In this document: piece after piece, positions 9,178 through 17,795 of the stretch
Position numbering within the stretch: the stretch's first letter is position 1
How the letters are laid out: each line of letters opens with the position of its first letter
Assembly: GCF_013044125.1 (NCBI RefSeq)
Contig: NZ_JABEVC010000063.1
Location: 1-36,316 of the forward strand
Origin: Acidocella sp.
GTDB taxonomy: Bacteria; Pseudomonadota; Alphaproteobacteria; Acetobacterales; Acetobacteraceae
Reading direction: 5' to 3'
DNA: 36,316 nt
Notes under the pieces: generated by a model
Database searches by the model: none
What the model was told of the DNA's origin: nothing
Seen by the model: the letters and a program-made list of their open reading frames with translations, nothing else
Program-made: the position numbers and the translations under genes

Positions 9178-9205
9178 ACGCATGATAAAGGACGTTATCA
9201 TGCGT
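9178..9205. promoter_or_regulatory. Perfect 11-bp inverted repeat, putative operator
   Basis: Arms ACGCATGATAA (9178-9188) and TTATCATGCGT (9195-9205) are perfectly complementary around a 6-base spacer. The repeat lies 24 bases upstream of the leftward ParB-like gene and 158 bases upstream of the rightward XRE regulator. A TAGATA sequence on the minus strand (9172-9177) next to it could be a -10 element, with the palindrome covering the -35 region. The size and position fit a dimeric repressor, most simply the XRE protein encoded at 9363. Confidence 0.6.
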
Positions 9206-9362
9206 GATTGGGCGAAAACCTTCGCTCGGATCGATAAGCCGCAACCCATAAACAGCCTGTGCGGCTGGCATACAATTGGGTTATCGCTATGCTGTCGTGC
9301 GGCTGTCGTGTTGCGCCAGCCCCGCGGCCCGCATGGTCAGAGCAGCAACAGGAGCTTGACCC

Positions 9363-10082
9363 ATGACCACTGCCACCGCAGAGCCAAACCAAACGGCCGA
9401 AGGCGGCCCGCGCCACCTTACGCCGGAAGAAATCGGCTGGATGGTGAAGGCCTTCCGCACCGCCCATGGCTGGACGCAAGAGACTCTGGCCGAGCTGTCT
9501 GGCCTGCAAACCCGCACCATCCAGCGCGTCGAGCAGGGCCAGCCGAGCAGCACCGACACGCGCCGCGCCATCGGGCGCGCCTTAAAATTCGACGACCTCG
9601 ACTTTTTCAACACTCTGAAAGGCCCTCCCACGGGCGAAGAGATGCAGAAGCAGCGGGAAGCGTTTGACCGCGAACACCTCCTCCTTGATGCCCGCGTTGT
9701 GGATGGACGTCAGCTCCTCGCATTGATGCAGGACGGCCCCGGCTTCGGGGCAATTTGCGCTATGAGCGTGGCCGATTTGCCGCGCTCGGCGCAGGAAGCG
9801 TTTGCGGGCATCGTAGATTTCGTGCGCGACTGCATGGACATCTTCGACGTTGCTCCGCAGTCGGAACTCCTCGGCTACGGCGACACGCTGGACGGAAGCA
9901 TTGCCGAGCTGAAGGCGGCGGGCTTCTGCCTGTGCGCGGCCTTCCGGGATACGAAGCTCACCAACGACAGTTGGGCCGAAAAGATGCCCCTGCCCTGCCG
10001 CATCACCTACCTGCTGGCCGCTTCGAAAGACAAGCCTCCGGCAAAGGTCGCGGTCGCACGCAAGGTGTCCGGCGGATTTTGA
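9363..10082 (+). CDS. XRE-family transcriptional regulator with C-terminal domain
   Basis: A 239-residue protein; ATG 9363 follows AGGAG by 7 bases. Residues about 26-75 form a helix-turn-helix of the XRE/Cro type (AFRTAHGWTQETLAELSG then TRTIQRVEQGQ). The C-terminal ~150 residues are an unrecognised domain, with two cysteines close together near 190 (FCLCAAF) and many helices. It probably controls the divergent promoters around the palindrome at 9178-9205. The next gene starts 19 bases after its stop, so the two are probably co-transcribed. This layout (regulator plus small membrane protein) recalls paired regulatory or toxin-antitoxin-like modules, but no such family was recognised. Confidence 0.85.
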   Translation: MTTATAEPNQTAEGGPRHLTPEEIGWMVKAFRTAHGWTQETLAELSGLQTRTIQRVEQGQPSSTDTRRAIGRALKFDDLDFFNTLKGPPTGEEMQKQREAFDREHLLLDARVVDGRQLLALMQDGPGFGAICAMSVADLPRSAQEAFAGIVDFVRDCMDIFDVAPQSELLGYGDTLDGSIAELKAAGFCLCAAFRDTKLTNDSWAEKMPLPCRITYLLAASKDKPPAKVAVARKVSGGF

Positions 10083-10101
10083 GCGACCAGGAGCCGCAGC
10101 G

Positions 10102-10770
10102 ATGAACATGGGCTGGCCTTCCTACCTGACCGTATACAAGCTATTCACCGATTGGGGGAGCTTGATAGGAGGCGTGTTCGCGCTCATCGCCGGAGCCGTG
10201 GCCTACATTGCAGGAACCTTGCAGGCCAAAGCCACGCGCCAGGCAGCGCAGATGCAGGTGGAGGCGATGCGACGCAGCGAGGAGCGTGAGGTTGACGCAT
10301 TGCGGAAGTCGCTTGCCACCGAGATGCGCCAGCTCGTCGGGCGCTCCCTTGGCGCACACACATCGCTCAGAAACCTTGCGACGAAGACGAACGGCCCGAT
10401 TACGGCGCGCATGGTGGATAGCTCCTCCCGCGTTCCTGCCGCCGTCATCTATCCTGGCAGCGCTCCCAAAATCGGTTTGCTAGACGGCAGCGACGCGATG
10501 GACGTGGTGATAGTCTACAACACGATAGAAATTGCGCGCGAGGGCGCAGCGGAGATTCTGCGCAGTCGGACGCCAGACGATATCACACCGCTAAATGTCG
10601 CAGCAGTCGCATCCGCGTTCCTGGAAGCCTGCAAATACGCCCGTGGAGTCCTGCCAAAGCTGAAGACGGGTGTTGCGCTCCATGACGATAAAGACAGAGG
10701 GCTCATCGCCATGATTGACGAGGCTGCATCTGCATGGGAGGTGACTATGAAGAGCTGGCCGAAATCCTAA
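10102..10770 (+). CDS. Membrane-anchored coiled-coil protein
   Basis: A 222-residue protein of unknown family. ATG 10102 lies 8 bases after AGGAG. It has one hydrophobic helix at about residues 17-40 (LIGGVFALIAGAVAYIAGTL), followed by a long charged helix to about 85 (QAAQMQVEAMRRSEEREVDAL), very probably a coiled coil. The C-terminal ~130 residues form a mixed domain with no known motif. The organisation suggests an inner-membrane anchor with a cytoplasmic domain. It is co-transcribed with the XRE regulator, so it may be the effector of that pair; this is inference from position only. Confidence 0.7.
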   Translation: MNMGWPSYLTVYKLFTDWGSLIGGVFALIAGAVAYIAGTLQAKATRQAAQMQVEAMRRSEEREVDALRKSLATEMRQLVGRSLGAHTSLRNLATKTNGPITARMVDSSSRVPAAVIYPGSAPKIGLLDGSDAMDVVIVYNTIEIAREGAAEILRSRTPDDITPLNVAAVASAFLEACKYARGVLPKLKTGVALHDDKDRGLIAMIDEAASAWEVTMKSWPKS

Positions 10771-10925
10771 TGAGGCAGAAGCCGCACTATCGCTCAATCC
10801 CCACCTGCATAGTCTAGCCGTAGGTGCTAATATGGGCATAACGGAGCCATATCGGTACGCCGGCCAGTACACTATAATGCCTCGCGCGAGGCTGCTTCAG
10901 CGGATTTATGGGTGATTGAGAACCA

Positions 10926-11972
10926 ATGCTGTGCATTTTTTGCTCTGAAGAACGGCCCCCCAGCCTTGAGCATGTGTTTCCGCTCGCGATTGGCGGCACT
11001 ATCACGACGGACAGAGTTTGCGAGCCGTGCAACTCGATGCTGGGAACCCGCGTTGATGCAGCTCTCAGCGATTTTTTTCCTATCCGAACACGCCGGGCAC
11101 AGCTTCGCTTGGCTGGTAACAGCGGCAACCCGCCCGTACTACACGAAATTTTCCTCGGTCAGGTGAAGCTCATCGGTCAAACCGCAGACCGAGCCCAAAC
11201 GACTTTTAATACAGCTACGGGAAAGCTGGACACCAGACAGCTTTACCACGCGACCGAGATTGTCACACCGGACGGCAAAAAGACGCGCCAGATAACTGTC
11301 GACGAACGAGACAAAGATCAGATTCCTATAATTATTCAGCGGGAACGGAAGCGGCACGGCTTGCCACCGTTATCTGATGAACAGCTTTCAATTGAATCCA
11401 AAAATTACACGGTAAATTCCATCGACAGCCCATTAGTGCAGGTGTCACTTAGTGTAAGCTTCGCGTACCTCCGGCACGCAATGATGAAGATCGCCTACGA
11501 ACTTGCATTCCTATGGCTAGGTGAATCCTATCTTGCAGACCCACTAGCTGCCGATCTGCGCGCCGCCATTTGCAAATCGGACTTGGCATCGACTGATAAT
11601 TTGCCTGGGTACGTCGGCGAAGCGGAAAATTGTCCGCCCTTTACTAATTTCTGGACACCACACCAAGAACGTCATCTTGCATACGCCCAAATTGTCGGCG
11701 GTACCCTCATAATTGCCGTCCGTGTTTTTGATATATATGCGGCCGCTATAGTTGTCAGCAAAGAACCTGGTCGATATTTTCGGCGCCCCACGGATTCAGT
11801 GAAACTTCGATATCTTGCTATTGATGCCGTAAGCGGAAAAACTATCGACACAACCTTTGAAGAAGAATCGAAACGGCTCTTGGAAGCAATGAGACAGTAT
11901 CAGCGCCGTCCGCCCTTCACAGACCCACTTTCGTCATCCGAGCCAGAGGCAAGATGTCAGAGCAATCCATAA
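10926..11972 (+). CDS. HNH endonuclease family protein
   Basis: A 348-residue protein with an N-terminal zinc-bound HNH finger: CIFC at residues 3-6, EHVFPLAIGG at 15-24 and CEPCN at 32-36, the standard C-x2-C, E/H-x-V-x-P, C-x2-C-N pattern of HNH_5-like nucleases. The remaining ~300 residues are an unrecognised domain with a YLRHAMMKIAYELAFLWLG helix near 180. ATG 10926 starts the finger at once; the ribosome site is weak (GATTGAGAA). It overlaps the next gene by 19 bases, so the two are translated together. Base composition is lower in GC than the flanking transfer genes. Cleavage of invading DNA or RNA is the likely activity. Confidence 0.82.
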   Translation: MLCIFCSEERPPSLEHVFPLAIGGTITTDRVCEPCNSMLGTRVDAALSDFFPIRTRRAQLRLAGNSGNPPVLHEIFLGQVKLIGQTADRAQTTFNTATGKLDTRQLYHATEIVTPDGKKTRQITVDERDKDQIPIIIQRERKRHGLPPLSDEQLSIESKNYTVNSIDSPLVQVSLSVSFAYLRHAMMKIAYELAFLWLGESYLADPLAADLRAAICKSDLASTDNLPGYVGEAENCPPFTNFWTPHQERHLAYAQIVGGTLIIAVRVFDIYAAAIVVSKEPGRYFRRPTDSVKLRYLAIDAVSGKTIDTTFEEESKRLLEAMRQYQRRPPFTDPLSSSEPEARCQSNP

Positions 11973-12490
11973 TAATGGCTATGTTTTTAGAGCCGTTCAA
12001 AACTGCCGCTGCGGATGGGGCAGTTGTGGAATTAAAATTGCGGATGCTCGCGGGTAAAGTGCCCGCGCTACAAAAATATGCCCATAAGAAGAATCTTGAA
12101 AATATCGAAGATGACCTAGCCGCGCACTTTTCCCTCTCGGCCGAAGATCAGGAGACGCTTCAATTGTGCCGCCAGCTCCGCAATAAAATACTGCACAGTG
12201 ATTTCCGCGCAGCACGAAGGAAGCTAAACGAGCTAGGAGCCGAAACGACTCCTGGTGGGGTAAAAAAAGTTGACCTTCCTACCGTTACCGTGGCTGCGCT
12301 AGCTGACAAAATTCGCGGTGTTCAAGCAGGCACTGAGGGGGTGACTGTTGCTGATGCTTCCTCGGAAGATGGCGGCGTGTTGGGTTGGTTTATGGAAGCT
12401 GCAACCGCTGGCGATTTCCAGAAGGCGAGCAGCGCCTTCAAGGGAGCGGCGGCGATAGTCGATAGGCTAGCTGCCCTCGATAACAGTTAA
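11954..12490 (+). CDS. Helical protein with HEPN-like RNKILH motif
   Basis: A 178-residue helical protein whose start lies inside the end of the HNH gene. Residues 71-84 read LCRQLRNKILHSDF: an R-x4-H motif (R76, H81) with N next to the arginine, as in HEPN RNase and HEPN-like domains of toxins and abortive-infection proteins. A short lysine/valine linker follows near 105-115, then a second helical part. With the HNH nuclease it forms a compact two-gene unit. It could be an RNase toxin, an antitoxin-like partner or a sensor. The HEPN call rests on one short motif, so it is moderate. Confidence 0.65.
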   Translation: MSEQSIIMAMFLEPFKTAAADGAVVELKLRMLAGKVPALQKYAHKKNLENIEDDLAAHFSLSAEDQETLQLCRQLRNKILHSDFRAARRKLNELGAETTPGGVKKVDLPTVTVAALADKIRGVQAGTEGVTVADASSEDGGVLGWFMEAATAGDFQKASSAFKGAAAIVDRLAALDNS

Positions 12491-12560
12491 AAAAGGGGTG
12501 CCCTGCGACTTGTTTGGGTTTGGTGATAATCTAGCAAACACACTCTTTGAGGAACCCCAC

Positions 12561-12761
12561 ATGCTAATCAGATCAATCCCCTGCCCTACTTGTCGCAATG
12601 ATGTCGAGCCGTGCCCAGGGCAAATAAATTCAAAAAGTAGGCCGGAAATTTTGATGCCGTGTGGGGCACTGTATTGCCCCGACTGCAAAAAATTTCTTGG
12701 TGGGAAAACAAATTGCGGCCTGAACCTGGAAGCGATCAGTTGCCCAGCCCAAAACCCATAA
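12561..12761 (+). CDS. Small zinc-ribbon protein
   Basis: A 66-residue protein. ATG 12561 is preferred over an upstream GTG (12498) because GAGGAA lies 6 bases before it. It contains CPTC (8-11), a lone cysteine near 18, CGALYCPDC (34-42) and two later cysteines, a pattern that suggests one or two zinc ribbons. The family is not recognised. It lies 70 bases after the HEPN-like gene on the same strand and may be a third member of that unit. Confidence 0.5.
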   Translation: MLIRSIPCPTCRNDVEPCPGQINSKSRPEILMPCGALYCPDCKKFLGGKTNCGLNLEAISCPAQNP

Positions 12762-12902
12762 CAGCGCGAACATCGTCCTGTGCCTGTGGGGTCTCGTCGG
12801 CGCGGCCGGTGCAGTGGCGAAACTCCACTTGAGTCAGCCTTATCAAAGGGTTACAACTTCCGAAAGATCTGGGCGAAAGTGAGTTTTCTTCTTTATCTCC
12901 AC

Positions 12903-15900
12903 TCAATGTGCCAAACCCTGATGTTTTGAGAGATTTTGGGCCTGGTCTTGTTCCGGCTGTGACGCACCCTTCGCCGCCACACTCTCCCAATACTGTTCTA
13001 CCGTCTGCCGTTTGGTCTGGCGCCGGGCCATGGCCGCAATCCGCTCGGCGAGAGCCGTGCCGGATCGAGCTATATGAGCGACGGTTTCACCATAGCGCCG
13101 CAACTGCGCTGACAAGCCGGGCAACCGGCTTTCAAGAGCGCGGGTCAGACGCCGGTTCGCAAAGCGCTCCGGCAGACTGGTCGGTGCTTCCTGGGCTACG
13201 ACACGCGCCTGTATTTTTTGGTGCGATTGCTGCACACTCTGAATCGTCCCCCGCCGCACATTCGCCGCGCGGGCTACAAAATCGACGGATGACCCCTTCT
13301 CCGGCTGCCGCGCTAGGTTGCGCTTCATATTATCCAGAACATCGCCGAGCGAAACTTCACGCCTGTCGCCCAGCGGTCGCCGTCCAGCGATCTCCGAGCG
13401 CTCAGCACCCTCTGAGGTGACGATAAAACTCTGCTCCCGGTGCCGGCTGCCCGACGTGTACGCCCCAAATGCAGAAACCAGCCGTGAGCCACTCGGCATG
13501 GCATGAATATGCTCGGTCACGGTGGACCCTTGCGCCGTGTTGGTCGTCAGCGCCTCACCATAAGCAAGCCGGACCTGGCCGCTGGTTTCGCCCTTGAGCG
13601 TCGTCCACGCGACAAAGCCCATTTTTCCAGACGGGTTGCGCATCATCAAGCCGTCTTCATGGATCGCGGTGATTTCGAGCACCGTGCCGTTCCGGCCGAT
13701 ATTGCCGACGGTGTCGGTTTCGGTGAATTTGGCGTTGGTCCGGGCAAACAAACGTACCCGATCGCCTTCAGCCAAAGGCAGATTGTAGCTCCGTACCCCC
13801 TCCCCGTCCGTGGCTTGCACGGTGATCTTATCGGCGCCGATCTGTCCTATCGTACGCCGGCGTTCGCGGATCGCCACGCTGATGTCATGCGCTTCGGTGT
13901 TGGTCGGAGCGCTTACGGTAATGGTGAAATCCGGCCGGCCGCGATGCTCATCACGCCGTTGTTGCCAAAGTGTGGCGACATGCGCGATGGCTTCCCGGTA
14001 GCCACCAGGGGCGATATGCAGAGTGTCATTAGCCGCCTTACGATCCAGCGCTTCAGCCGTCTGCCCATTGCGGAACATCAGCGTGGTTTCGCGTTCCTCC
14101 GCCCCCTTCTGCCTCACGGAACCCCCCAGCTCCGGCACGTTCTCCGCCCCAAGGGCGCGGCGCAACAGGTCAATCACGGGACCGGCCTCAACGGCCTGCA
14201 TCTGTTTCGGGTCGCCGATCATCACAAGCTGAAATTTTTTCTCCTTCTGGACCGCCAGAATGTCATTGAGCTGGCGCGTGCCAAGCAATCCAACCTCGTC
14301 CACCACGACAACCGAGTTTCGGGTAAGCTGTATGGTCTTGGCTTCAATTCCCTTCAGAAACGACGCCACGGCTCGGATGTTTCCTTTGCCGATCCCTGCC
14401 TCAGCCAGGTCATCGGATTGCCGCCAGGCCAGGGCCATCCCGTAAACCACCCTCCCCTCCTCCTGCCAGGCCCGGACCAGCGGTTTGAGCAAGGTGCTTT
14501 TGCCGGAACCGGCAACGCCGATGGCAAGCCCGATGCGGCCGCCAGTACCCAGCTTGTCGATGATCGCGCGCTGCGCCTGGCCATGTTCGTTCTTGAAATT
14601 CAGATCGGGGAACGCCCGAACCGCGGTCTCGATCTTCGCCGGGGGAAGTGCTGCGCTTTTGTCCCGCCCCCCTGCCCTCGCCGTCGCAATCAGAATCGTT
14701 TCCTCACGCTCCTCCAGCGTGGTGGTAATCGAGATTTTTTCTTTGCCCTGGGTGCCGGCGACACTGCCCCAAACCAAGGCCGCATTCTCGCCCCGCCGGT
14801 TGATCCCGCGCTCACGGAACGCACGGGTGATGGTGCTCACATCCTCGGGCGATTCGATGCCCGCGATAATCAATCCTTTCGCGGCGGTGACTCGGGCATC
14901 GGCGCCATCAATCACCGCGCGCCGGTCAAAATGCTTTTCCAGCAAGGGCAATGCCGCCCGGTAAGCCGTCTCCAGGCGTTCCTCGCGGCTGAGTTCCGCT
15001 TGAATGGCATCCGGCCGCAATACGCTGCGGTGTTCATAGCCGATGGTCTCGGCCATTTTACGCCACGCCGCGATATCACTCACATCGTCGGATTTGGCGC
15101 CGCGCGGGTCCTGCACTCCGGATTTGAGCAGAAAGATTTTGCGTTCCGGGCTCAGACTATCCCAATCCACACCCTGGCTTTGTGCATAGGCGCGGGCGGC
15201 CTCGGTGCCGCCCAAGGTGCGCTTGCTGAATTGCGCCACCACGCTTTCGGGTACCGCCGCAAGCCGTGACATTTCGGTACGGTGATCGAGCGCCACCTCA
15301 ACGCCATGTTTGCGGACATTTTTCGCGAGATAGGCGTGATAGAGCGCGCCCCATTCGTGAATCCGGCCTTCGAGCTGGGCGAGATCCAGCCCGCCTACCC
15401 TTCCGCTCTGCGTCTCAACCGCATTCATCACCGCGGCATGGGTGTGAATCTGCATGTCGCCCGGCACACGCCCTTTCGTGCCGGTGAGCGTGTGCAGTTC
15501 GGTCATGGGGCGGCCATGCTCGTCCTCTCGGATCACTTCGACGGTCGGCCGCGCCGAGTAATGGTCGAACGTGACGTAGCCAATGGAACCCGGCTCAAAC
15601 CCGTTTTTGCCGCCATGCCCTAATCGCGCTCGGCCGATTTCCGTTTCAATCGCTAAAAGTGTGCTGTGAACCGCGTCGGTATGCGCCTGGTGCAACATCG
15701 CGCGCTCGGCCTGTGTGGGTGCCAGTGCCCAGGCAACGGAGAGCGATTTCGGCGCTGAAAAGGTGAGGTCGATATAGCCGATCCTGGATTTGCTCGCCTC
15801 GATTCCGGCTCGGTACTCCCGGTCAGACAATTCACTTCCGTCGGTCTTGCGGCCCGAGAGAATGTTTTCCCGTTCCACCGGCGAGAGGTCTTTCGATTTT

Positions 15901-16658
15901 GCCCCCATGGCGGCGATAAAGCGGATGACCGCCCTGCCCGCCTGGTCCTTGGCCAGTGGTTCACCGTCGGCCGTCTGGCCGGCAAGCACGCGCTCCAGCT
16001 CCGGCCTTGTCGGCCTGCTTGCCGCATCGAGACCGAACAATTCACCCAGAGAGAGCGTTGCGGACTGTTTTTCTTTACCCTCGATGTCCTTTCCATCGGC
16101 CCGTTGCCCATTGAGCAGAAAGGCAACCTCCTTGGCTGTGAGCCCGCGGTTCGGGTCGATGCCCAACCGGTTCGCCAGCGCCGGATTCATATCGCGGCGT
16201 GGTGTCGCGGTCGCACTGCTATGATCGCGCTCGGTGATCGCGGCCTGGATAGCAGCATCCATGCGCTCGGCCGGCATCTCGCCCGTAAGCCTGGCCAAAC
16301 TGGCAAGCGCCTCGTCGTAAGGAATCATCCCGGCAGCCGTGAACGCGGCCAAGGCGCGCAAGTGCAATTCGTCACCCTCGATCGCCCTACCGTCATGCCC
16401 CAGCGCGCTCTCGCCCAGTCGCGCGGCTTCCGTATTCACCAGCTCGTCCAACGCCGCGCCTGGGCGCAACTGTCCGTCCACCGTATGCCGAAAATAGCGG
16501 CTGGCCGCTGCCGTCGCCGCAGTTGGCGGCGCCACGCCCTGCTCATAATAATCCGCCATCACCGCCATCTCCGGCGTCAATGTTTGCTGCAACAAGTGCT
16601 CGGCCATATTCCGCGCCCCGCGCCCGCTGCCTGCTGAACCGGTGCGGTAGGTCAGCAT
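12903..16658 (-). CDS. MOBF (TrwC/TraI-type) conjugative relaxase-helicase
   Basis: A 1251-residue bifunctional protein: the N-terminal part nicks oriT and stays bound to the 5' end, and the C-terminal RecD-like helicase unwinds the plasmid. ATG 16658 is chosen because it follows the TGA of the upstream gene by one base and begins MLTYRTG, as MOBF proteins do; a further 29 in-frame codons upstream overlap that gene. MADYYEQG (tyrosines 37-38) corresponds to the catalytic Tyr pair of TrwC. The metal-binding histidine triad is in IHTHAAVMN near 404-412. The helicase Walker A GVAGSGKST is near 714-722, Walker B VVVVDEVG near 783-790 and motif III-like VMIGDPKQMQAV near 812-823. A long insertion separates the first tyrosines from the rest of the nicking domain. 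Confidence 0.93.
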   Translation of the reverse strand: MLTYRTGSAGSGRGARNMAEHLLQQTLTPEMAVMADYYEQGVAPPTAATAAASRYFRHTVDGQLRPGAALDELVNTEAARLGESALGHDGRAIEGDELHLRALAAFTAAGMIPYDEALASLARLTGEMPAERMDAAIQAAITERDHSSATATPRRDMNPALANRLGIDPNRGLTAKEVAFLLNGQRADGKDIEGKEKQSATLSLGELFGLDAASRPTRPELERVLAGQTADGEPLAKDQAGRAVIRFIAAMGAKSKDLSPVERENILSGRKTDGSELSDREYRAGIEASKSRIGYIDLTFSAPKSLSVAWALAPTQAERAMLHQAHTDAVHSTLLAIETEIGRARLGHGGKNGFEPGSIGYVTFDHYSARPTVEVIREDEHGRPMTELHTLTGTKGRVPGDMQIHTHAAVMNAVETQSGRVGGLDLAQLEGRIHEWGALYHAYLAKNVRKHGVEVALDHRTEMSRLAAVPESVVAQFSKRTLGGTEAARAYAQSQGVDWDSLSPERKIFLLKSGVQDPRGAKSDDVSDIAAWRKMAETIGYEHRSVLRPDAIQAELSREERLETAYRAALPLLEKHFDRRAVIDGADARVTAAKGLIIAGIESPEDVSTITRAFRERGINRRGENAALVWGSVAGTQGKEKISITTTLEEREETILIATARAGGRDKSAALPPAKIETAVRAFPDLNFKNEHGQAQRAIIDKLGTGGRIGLAIGVAGSGKSTLLKPLVRAWQEEGRVVYGMALAWRQSDDLAEAGIGKGNIRAVASFLKGIEAKTIQLTRNSVVVVDEVGLLGTRQLNDILAVQKEKKFQLVMIGDPKQMQAVEAGPVIDLLRRALGAENVPELGGSVRQKGAEERETTLMFRNGQTAEALDRKAANDTLHIAPGGYREAIAHVATLWQQRRDEHRGRPDFTITVSAPTNTEAHDISVAIRERRRTIGQIGADKITVQATDGEGVRSYNLPLAEGDRVRLFARTNAKFTETDTVGNIGRNGTVLEITAIHEDGLMMRNPSGKMGFVAWTTLKGETSGQVRLAYGEALTTNTAQGSTVTEHIHAMPSGSRLVSAFGAYTSGSRHREQSFIVTSEGAERSEIAGRRPLGDRREVSLGDVLDNMKRNLARQPEKGSSVDFVARAANVRRGTIQSVQQSHQKIQARVVAQEAPTSLPERFANRRLTRALESRLPGLSAQLRRYGETVAHIARSGTALAERIAAMARRQTKRQTVEQYWESVAAKGASQPEQDQAQNLSKHQGLAH

Positions 16659-16659
16659 C

Positions 16660-16992
16660 TCAGGGTGACGCCGGAGCTGCGGGTGCGCTCCCCTGCCCCG
16701 CTCCTTCCGCGAAAGCGGCGCCGATGGCATCCGGCAATCCGTCAAATTTCTGGGCCAGGATTTCGACCCCTGCCCCCATCCGAACCACGGCTTCGGTTAG
16801 CTCGTCCAGGCTGGTGATAACGGGCGATGCCCCCGGTTCGTCACGGGCCGCGTCCACCAGCTCGTGCAGCAAATTGGTCTGCTGTTGCAACGTATCGAGC
16901 ACCAGGCCAAGCGCGGTGACGATGGCTGTCTGGCCAGCCTCCAAGGCCGCAAGACGGCTGGAATCAGGGGCGGGCGACTTGTCTGCGGGCAT
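16660..16992 (-). CDS. Small coiled-coil protein upstream of the relaxase
   Basis: A 110-residue protein. ATG 16992 is preceded by GGAG at 8 bases, and its stop precedes the relaxase start by one base (TGAGATG), so the two are translationally coupled. The central part is helical with heptad-like leucines (LVLDTLQQQTNLLHELVDAAR), and the ends are alanine/proline-rich and probably disordered. It resembles no named family. Its position beside the oriT candidate suggests a relaxosome accessory protein, but it lacks an evident DNA-binding motif. Confidence 0.7.
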   Translation of the reverse strand: MPADKSPAPDSSRLAALEAGQTAIVTALGLVLDTLQQQTNLLHELVDAARDEPGASPVITSLDELTEAVVRMGAGVEILAQKFDGLPDAIGAAFAEGAGQGSAPAAPASP

Positions 16993-17208
16993 CGGCTGCT
17001 CCAGCTTTGCGGGCCACTCGGGCGGCGATTTTCGCTATCCTATCCTCGGCGGCGGAGCGCCGCAACAAGTACCCGCTAGGGTGCCTTGGTCTGCTACAAA
17101 AGCTAAACTCAAAAATCCCGCTCACTGCAAGATTAGACGCTACTAAAAGCGCCTCGAAACAAGCATCTATTTACGCTACGGAATGCGCTACTAAACCTAC
17201 AAAATAAC
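16993..17208. other. Candidate oriT / divergent promoter region
   Basis: This is the 216-bp gap between the leftward relaxase operon and the rightward accessory gene. It becomes AT-rich toward the right. It holds a 6-bp hairpin GCGGCG-GAG-CGCCGC (17049-17063). GCTAC followed by an A-rich run occurs at 17093, 17139, 17175 and 17187, with a variant CCTAC-AAAA at 17196; the spacing shrinks rightward (46, 36, 12, 9 bases). Clustered short repeats next to a relaxase gene are typical of oriT, where accessory proteins bind. I cannot place the nic site. Confidence 0.5.
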
Positions 17209-17244
17209 TTGACCAAAAGAACCAATCTGGAGCCTGATAGCACC

Positions 17245-17795
17245 ATGGTCGGCAAACGCATTCCTCCTGACAATGAAATCGAAGCCCTCGCGGCGATGTT
17301 GCGCCCGCTGGTTAAGCGCGGCGAAACAATCCGCCCGTTCCTCCGGCGCAATCAAACCCGGTTGCGGGAAATCGTGGATGAGGAATCCTGGGCCAGTTTG
17401 GCGCTCGTCCTGACAAAACTCGGCATGACCTACAGCACGGGCCGGGCCTGGACCGCGCACACCATCCGGGTTGAAATGACGCGCGCCATCGCCCCTCGCA
17501 AAAGGGAGCGCGATCAGCAAAAAACTGCCACAGTCGAACCTCACGCGCCTTTGCTGTCCGCGCCCCAAGCGGCGCCTCATGCGGCTTCACCTTCGCAAAC
17601 GCCACCCGATTCCGGGCCACAATTCAAGCCCGCCTCCCCCCTCCCGCGCCCGTGCCAGCGCCTCATCCACTCGCGGCAAACCCAGCACCGAAATTCAAAG
17701 CCTTTTCGGTAAAGCCCAACGCACCACCCCAGGAACCAACCCCGGCTGAACTTCAAGAGCGTGAGGAAATTCAAAAACGCTTCTTCCCATCATAA
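17245..17795 (+). CDS. Mobilisation accessory protein, frameshifted
   Basis: A small DNA-binding-like protein divergent from the relaxase operon. The start is uncertain: ATG 17245 has GGAG 12 bases upstream, and a TTG at 17209 is in the same frame. Residues 1-85 are helical and end TYSTGRAWTAHTIRVEMTRA, a pattern like the end of helix-turn-helix domains in plasmid mobilisation and recombinase proteins. Then comes a proline-rich tail. As written the frame stops at 17712, but adding one C to the C6 run at 17636-17641 restores a tail (PAPKFKAFSVKPNAPPQ ... ELQEREEIQKRFFPS) ending at TAA 17793-17795. The restored tail has better composition, so the shift is a recent mutation or a sequencing error. 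Confidence 0.6.

Noticed and set aside
13503-15269. 588-codon open frame on the + strand
   Set aside because: It lies wholly antisense to the relaxase-helicase gene, whose motifs are clear; the frame is a by-product of GC-rich codon use.
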